NCBI GenBank assembly: GCA_963765815.1
Contig: CAVXXT010000008.1
Location: forward strand, 310,001-374,000
Direction of reading: 5' to 3'
From: DATLNF01 sp963765815
GTDB lineage: Bacteria > Actinomycetota > Actinomycetes > BP-191
DNA length: 64,000 nucleotides
In this document: positions 60,631 to 64,000 of the stretch, one piece after another
Layout: each line of letters opens with the position of its first letter
Position numbering within the stretch: position 1 is the stretch's first letter
Made by a program: the position numbers and the translations under genes
Notes under the pieces: generated by a model
Told to the model about the DNA's origin: nothing
The model's input: only the letters and a program-made list of their open reading frames with translations
Databases searched by the model: none

Positions 60631-61506
60631 CTAGAACTCGAAGTACATGCCGTCGGACCACGGCCAGACCCAGTTGTAGCCGGGGCCGCGGAACAGCGAG
60701 CCGATGGTCGACAGGATCGCCGCCATGATCACGAACCAGGTGAACAGCATGATCGAGAACTTGCGGTTGGCCGGTCGCATCGACGGGTTCTTGTCGAGGT
60801 ACGGGAAGGCCATCAGCAGCACCAGGCCCACACCCGGGATGGTCACTCCCGCGATCATCGGGTGGAAGTAGCGCAGCAGCTCCTGGAGTCCCAGGAAGTA
60901 CCACGGCGCCTTCGACGGGTTGGGCGTCAGGTTGACGTTGGCCAGCTGCAGCAGCGGCGCGTCGACGAAGGTCGAGAACACCACGAGGAAGACGGTGCAC
61001 GCCATCAGCGCGACCATCTCCTCGAGCAGCAGGTGTGGCCAGACGTTGACCTTGTCGTCCTGGGTCCGCTCGACCCGCTGGATTCCCTCGGGCGGCACCA
61101 TCGCCAGCAGCCGGTGCGTCATGCCCTCCGCCGTGCCGCGACCGCCGCCGGTGGCCACCGCCCCACCGCTCTTGGCCATCGCGGCGGCGACCCGCGCCTG
61201 CCGCTCGGCGGGTGAGAGCGCGGTCGGCCGGTCCATCGTCGCGGTCCCGACGGCCGCTGCCGCCGGAGCGGCCGCTGCTGCTGCCGGAGCTGCGGCGGGA
61301 GCAGCCGCTGCCGCCGCGGGAGCGGCCTCTGCCGCCGGCTCCGCCGCCGCTGCCGCTGCCGCGGCGCTCGGTGAGGGCACCCCTGCCGCCTTGCGCGCCT
61401 TCTTGACGGCCGCTGACTTGGCCTTGGCCCGGGCGACACGGTCGGAGTCGCCCGCGGCGATGGCCGCGTCGTACGTCTCCTGGTCGGGAGTGATCTCCTC
61501 GGACAT
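60631..61506 (-). CDS. Cytochrome b C-terminal subunit (subunit IV-like) with Ala-rich N-terminal extension
   Basis: 291 aa. Residues 1-75 are charged and then become an Ala/Pro run (about 50-90) unlike any bc subunit. The membrane part starts near 140: VWPHLLLEEMVALMACTVFL, NPSKAPWYFLGLQELLRYFH, GVTIPGVGLVLLMAFPYLDK, FSIMLFTWFVIMAAILSTIG. Three TM helices match b6f subunit IV. The PEWY motif of the Qo site is replaced by APWY. It is a separate gene from the cytochrome b6 part, whereas mycobacterial QcrB is one fused protein. Confidence 0.9.
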   Translation of the reverse strand: MSEEITPDQETYDAAIAAGDSDRVARAKAKSAAVKKARKAAGVPSPSAAAAAAAAEPAAEAAPAAAAAAPAAAPAAAAAAPAAAAVGTATMDRPTALSPAERQARVAAAMAKSGGAVATGGGRGTAEGMTHRLLAMVPPEGIQRVERTQDDKVNVWPHLLLEEMVALMACTVFLVVFSTFVDAPLLQLANVNLTPNPSKAPWYFLGLQELLRYFHPMIAGVTIPGVGLVLLMAFPYLDKNPSMRPANRKFSIMLFTWFVIMAAILSTIGSLFRGPGYNWVWPWSDGMYFEF

Positions 61507-61554
61507 CGGGTCCTCGCTCGGGGCTGGTGGGTGCGGTCGCGGGTCGGGTGGTGG

Positions 61555-62367
61555 CTACAGCGGGCCGGAGATGCCGCCGTCCTTGCGGATGCGCCAGAAG
61601 TGCACGGCCATGAAGATGACCGCGACGAACGGCAGCGCGAGCACATGGAGCACATACCAGCGGAGCAGGGTCGGCGGCCCGATCTCGACCCCGCCGAGGA
61701 GGACGAACCGGACCTCCTTACCGAACACCGGGGTGTAGCCCATCATCTGGGTGCCGACGGCGACGGCCCAGATGGCGAGCTGGTCCCACGGCAGCAGGTA
61801 GCCGGTGAAGGACAGCAGCAGGGTGAGCAGCAGCAGGATGACGCCGACCACCCAGTTGAACTCGCGAGGCGCCTTGTAGGCACCGTGGTAGAAGACCCGC
61901 GCCATGTGCAGGAACACGGTGAAGACCATGGCGTGCGCCGACCATCGGTGCAGGTTGCGGATCATCTGGCCGAACGTCACACCGGAGGAGAGCGCCCGGA
62001 TGTCGGCGTACGCGAGCTCCTGGCCGAAGCCGGCCGACGGCCGGTAGAAGAACATCAGGTAGATGCCGGTGACCGTGAGCAGGATGAAGAGGAAGAAGCT
62101 CAGCCCGCCGAGGCAGTAGGTGTACGTCAGCTTGAGCCCGTGCCGCTTCAGCTTCACCGGGTGCAGGTGGTAGAGCACGTTGTTCATCGTGGCGAGCGCG
62201 CGGTCGCGGGAGGTGTCGCGGTAGCCCGGGCGGTAGATCGAGCCCGGCCGGAAGATGGACTTCCAGACCTGGCCCTCGCGCGGGTCCCGGGGGGCCGCGA
62301 AGTCCTTGACCTGGGCCTGGACTTCCTTGATGCGGTCCTTCGGGCTCGGCCGGTCGGCCACGTGCAT
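61555..62367 (-). CDS. Cytochrome b6-type subunit with covalent-heme cysteine
   Basis: 270 aa from the ATG at 62367. Four TM helices. Heme bH/bL ligands are His140 and His154 (NLHRWSAHAMVFTVFLHMAR) and His241 and His256 (RWYVLHVLALPFVAVIFMAV HF), with the b6-typical 13- and 14-residue spacings. YCLGG at 84-88 places Cys85 where b6f Cys35 binds heme ci covalently. GYLLPWDQLAIWAV and the GISGPL C-terminus are also b6-like. An N-terminal extension of about 55 residues is soluble. Core of the menaquinol reductase. Confidence 0.93.
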   Translation of the reverse strand: MHVADRPSPKDRIKEVQAQVKDFAAPRDPREGQVWKSIFRPGSIYRPGYRDTSRDRALATMNNVLYHLHPVKLKRHGLKLTYTYCLGGLSFFLFILLTVTGIYLMFFYRPSAGFGQELAYADIRALSSGVTFGQMIRNLHRWSAHAMVFTVFLHMARVFYHGAYKAPREFNWVVGVILLLLTLLLSFTGYLLPWDQLAIWAVAVGTQMMGYTPVFGKEVRFVLLGGVEIGPPTLLRWYVLHVLALPFVAVIFMAVHFWRIRKDGGISGPL

Positions 62368-62406
62368 CTCCTTCGACGTCTGCTGGTGCTCGTGCGCTCG
62401 GTGGTG

Positions 62407-62760
62407 CTACTTCTTCTTCTTGGGTGCTGCCTCGCCGATCTTGGAGTAGAAGAGCGCGTACGGCGGGCAGCGGTCGACGCAGATCCCGCAGCGCGTGCAC
62501 TCGTTGTCGTCGATGATGAAGATCGCGCCGGCGGTCTCGGCCAGCGTCTTCATCTCCGGGTTCTCGGCGCCGGCCACGACGTCCGGGGACATCATGTAGA
62601 TGCACTCCCACGGGCAGACGTCCTCGCAGGCCCGGCAGAGGATGCACAGCTCCGGGGCGAGCGCGATGTGCCGCTTGGGCTTGACCCGCTCCTGCAGCCA
62701 GTTGGGGTCGACGGTGCCGAGGGTGTAGTCGTCGTAGATCTCGACCCGCGCGTCCGTCAT
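62407..62760 (-). CDS. 2[4Fe-4S] ferredoxin-type subunit (NuoI-like)
   Basis: 117 aa from the ATG at 62760, overlapping the upstream gene (ATGA). Two clusters: CILCRACEDVCPWECIYM and CTRCGICVDRCPPYALFY, each CxxCxxCxxxCP. The N-terminus reads RVEIYDDYTLGTVDPNWLQE and a Lys-rich tail KIGEAAPKKKK ends it. No signal or TM helix, so it is a cytoplasmic-side subunit or partner of the b6-type complex. Such a ferredoxin inside a bc operon suggests a route for electrons between ferredoxin and the quinone pool. Confidence 0.9.
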   Translation of the reverse strand: MTDARVEIYDDYTLGTVDPNWLQERVKPKRHIALAPELCILCRACEDVCPWECIYMMSPDVVAGAENPEMKTLAETAGAIFIIDDNECTRCGICVDRCPPYALFYSKIGEAAPKKKK

Positions 62761-63068
62761 CGATATCCGCCCGGGTCGCGCTTGCCCTCGTCTGCGTCGG
62801 CGTTGACCGGGTTCAACCGCTGGTAGAGCGAGAACAGCAGGAACGTCACGTTCACGATCGCGCCGTGGTAGCCGATGATTCCGACGTCGCGGATGCGCGG
62901 GGCGATGTCCGGGTTGTCCTCGAGGATCGACCACTCGTCGGTCCAGGCGATCAGCGCCGACGGGATCGCGCCGTAGAAGATCAGGAACGCGATCGTCATC
63001 AGCAGTGAGGCGACGGTCACCCGTAGCCAAACGGAGTCAGTGAGACGGGGCGGGGCCTGTCCCTGCAT
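62757..63068 (-). CDS. Small two-helix membrane protein, first gene of bc-type operon
   Basis: 103 aa from the ATG at 63068 (GAGGAGCGGTGTC upstream). TM1 VWLRVTVASLLMTIAFLIFY; TM2 VGIIGYHGAIVNVTFLLFSL. Between them is an extracytoplasmic loop with Trp/Glu/Asp (AWTDEWSILEDNPDIAPRI). The tail is LNPVNADADEGKRDPGGYR. It overlaps the ferredoxin start by 4 bp. No family recognised; probably the membrane anchor for the ferredoxin subunit or a small complex subunit. Confidence 0.75.
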   Translation of the reverse strand: MQGQAPPRLTDSVWLRVTVASLLMTIAFLIFYGAIPSALIAWTDEWSILEDNPDIAPRIRDVGIIGYHGAIVNVTFLLFSLYQRLNPVNADADEGKRDPGGYR

Positions 63069-63090
63069 GACACCGCTCCTCGTCGATGCG

Positions 63091-63106
63091 GCACGGCATG
63101 CCGTGC
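63091..63106. promoter_or_regulatory. Perfect 16-bp palindrome in divergent promoter region
   Basis: GCACGGCATGCCGTGC is a perfect palindrome placed 22 bp upstream of the first gene of the bc-like operon, in the 183 bp shared with the divergent resA gene. Candidate operator. Confidence 0.5.
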
Positions 63107-63251
63107 GTGCTGTACGTCGCGGGCAGGGGCTCCTGCTCGCTGCGATACTACGGGTGTGGGGATTACCCCGCGAATCCAACCAGCCCCGCGCGTCGCACGT
63201 CGGACGCGCCACTCGACGACGCCGATCCGTGGCGAAGAAGGACCTCTCGGG

Positions 63252-63839
63252 ATGCGGGTCGCCGACCGTCGACTGGTCCGCCGGACGGCTGTCGCGGTGG
63301 CCTTCCTCGTCGCCACGTCGGCCGGCTGCGAGGGGTCGCGTCGCGAGGTCGACTCGCCGGTGGGCGGCAGCGGTTTCCGGGTCGGCGACGGCACCGCGAC
63401 GCTCGTCGCGGCGGAGGACCGGCGCCCGGCGCCGACCTTGCGCGGGACCACCCTCGACGGCGACTCCCTCGACGTCGCGTCGCTGCGCGGCTCCGTCGTC
63501 GTCCTGAACGTGTGGGGGTCGTGGTGCGCCCCGTGCAAGAAGGAGCAGCCGGAGCTGCAGCGGGCGGCGACCGACCTGGCCGGCGAGGGCGTCAGGTTCG
63601 TCGGCATCAACGTGCGCGATCGGACCAAGGGCAATGCCCTCGCGCACAACCGCAGGTACGACGTCACCTACCCGAGCCTTTTCGACCCGAGCGCGCGGTT
63701 GGTCGCGCGATTCGAGGACCTGCCGCCCAGCGCGATCCCGACGACGGTCGTCATCGACCGTGACGGCCGGGTGGCCGCGCGGGTGCTGGGGGCGACGTCG
63801 TACGACGAGCTGGTCGGCCTGGTCCGGCGCATCGCATGA
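63252..63839 (+). CDS. resA: Thiol-disulfide oxidoreductase ResA-like lipoprotein
   Basis: 195 aa from the ATG at 63252. Lipobox at VATSAGC (signal about residues 1-24), then a TlpA/ResA thioredoxin fold: VVVLNVWGSWCAPCKKEQPE with active-site CAPC, RFVGINVRDRTKGN and cis-Pro IPTTVVIDRDG. Outward-facing, it reduces the apocytochrome c CxxCH thiols for heme attachment. Followed by ccdA, as Rv0526-Rv0527 in mycobacteria, and next to the cytochrome c gene that would need it. Confidence 0.92.
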   Translation: MRVADRRLVRRTAVAVAFLVATSAGCEGSRREVDSPVGGSGFRVGDGTATLVAAEDRRPAPTLRGTTLDGDSLDVASLRGSVVVLNVWGSWCAPCKKEQPELQRAATDLAGEGVRFVGINVRDRTKGNALAHNRRYDVTYPSLFDPSARLVARFEDLPPSAIPTTVVIDRDGRVAARVLGATSYDELVGLVRRIA

Positions 63840-63849
63840 GCCGTATCTC

Positions 63850-64000
63850 GTGAGCATGGAGGTCCTGGCCGGCGTGGGCCAGACGTTCAAGGAGACGGTG
63901 CTCGACGGCCCGTTGCTGCTGGCGATGCCGGTGGCGGCGATCGCCGGGCTCGTGTCGTTCCTGTCGCCGTGCGTCCTGCCGCTGGTGCCCGGCTACCTCT
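63850..64000 (+). CDS. ccdA: Cytochrome c biogenesis protein CcdA, 5' part only
   Basis: Starts at the GTG at 63850 (or the ATG at 63856), 10 bp after resA, and runs off the right edge. The first 50 residues include TM1 and LVSFLSPCVLPLVPGYL, the conserved redox Cys-Pro motif of CcdA/DsbD. It passes electrons from thioredoxin across the membrane to ResA. Confidence 0.9.
   Translation, partial: MSMEVLAGVGQTFKETVLDGPLLLAMPVAAIAGLVSFLSPCVLPLVPGYL

Noticed and set aside
1..64000. Prophage, integrative element or biosynthetic gene cluster
   Set aside because: No integrase, phage structural genes, polyketide or peptide synthetases, or att-like tRNA-flanking repeats were seen.

Overview
The window is chromosomal DNA of a high-GC actinobacterium. 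The markers are a mycothiol glycosyltransferase (MshA), the SenX3/RegX3 phosphate-type two-component pair, a BldC-like excisionase-fold regulator followed by the tiny bS22 ribosomal protein, Rex followed by hemA-hemC-hemD/cobA-hemB, and several LPXTG surface proteins. From mshA (13.8 kb) rightward, the gene order is an expanded version of the Mycobacterium tuberculosis Rv0486-Rv0527 neighbourhood: mshA, ybjN, gpm, senX3-regX3, TIM-barrel protein, proC, bldC-like, bS22, epimerase, acyltransferase, serB1-like, glutaredoxin, hemACDB, hemL, histidine phosphatase, resA, ccdA. I see no rRNA or tRNA genes, CRISPR array, prophage or insertion sequence.

Layout. 0-13.5 kb is an accessory, mostly secreted region: a partial subtilase, small Cys-pair exported proteins, a lipoprotein, an aldo/keto reductase, a hydrolase, LPXTG-anchored proteins, a sialidase-like propeller, a CocE/X-Pro-type hydrolase and nitrobindin. 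13.8-18.5 kb holds mshA-ybjN, gpmA and senX3-regX3. 18.6-24.4 kb holds another propeller protein, then a Cys-rich protein, a TIM-barrel protein, proline dehydrogenase and ProC, all broken by small indels. 24.4-32.2 kb holds tandem FTP-type metalloproteases, AcuC, a conserved partner, a subtilase, the HTH protein and bS22. 32.2-39.8 kb holds a repeat-rich leader, MmpL-TetR, epimerase, acyltransferase, a secreted protein and a SerB-like phosphatase. 39.8-46.4 kb holds an ECF sigma module (28-aa membrane microprotein, sigma factor, DUF5667-like protein, LPXTG protein) and a class A PBP. 46.5-58.4 kb holds a CAP protein, acyl-CoA ligase, membrane protein, glutaredoxin, and rex with the heme genes, which again carry many indels from 51.1 kb on. 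58.4-63.1 kb is a seven-gene cytochrome b6f-like menaquinol complex operon with a built-in 2[4Fe-4S] ferredoxin, divergent from resA-ccdA of cytochrome c maturation.

How it fits together. The right third is a respiratory and heme block: a NADH/NAD+-sensing Rex with its own operator precedes heme synthesis, which supplies the cytochrome b, c and Rieske complex, next to the System II thiol-redox genes needed to attach heme c. The ECF module has two promoter-like sites of one class (CGTAAC-N16/17-CGTTRC-type), one upstream of the DUF5667-like gene and one upstream of an LPXTG surface protein, which suggests a small cell-surface regulon. Many genes have a TANNNT hexamer exactly 6-7 bp upstream of the start codon and no Shine-Dalgarno, which points to leaderless transcription. 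Four intergenic elements share a paired GCGACCSGGTCGC palindrome architecture. Frameshifts cluster in two stretches (20.8-24.0 and 51.1-58.5 kb) and hit genes expected to be essential, so consensus sequence error is the first explanation to test.
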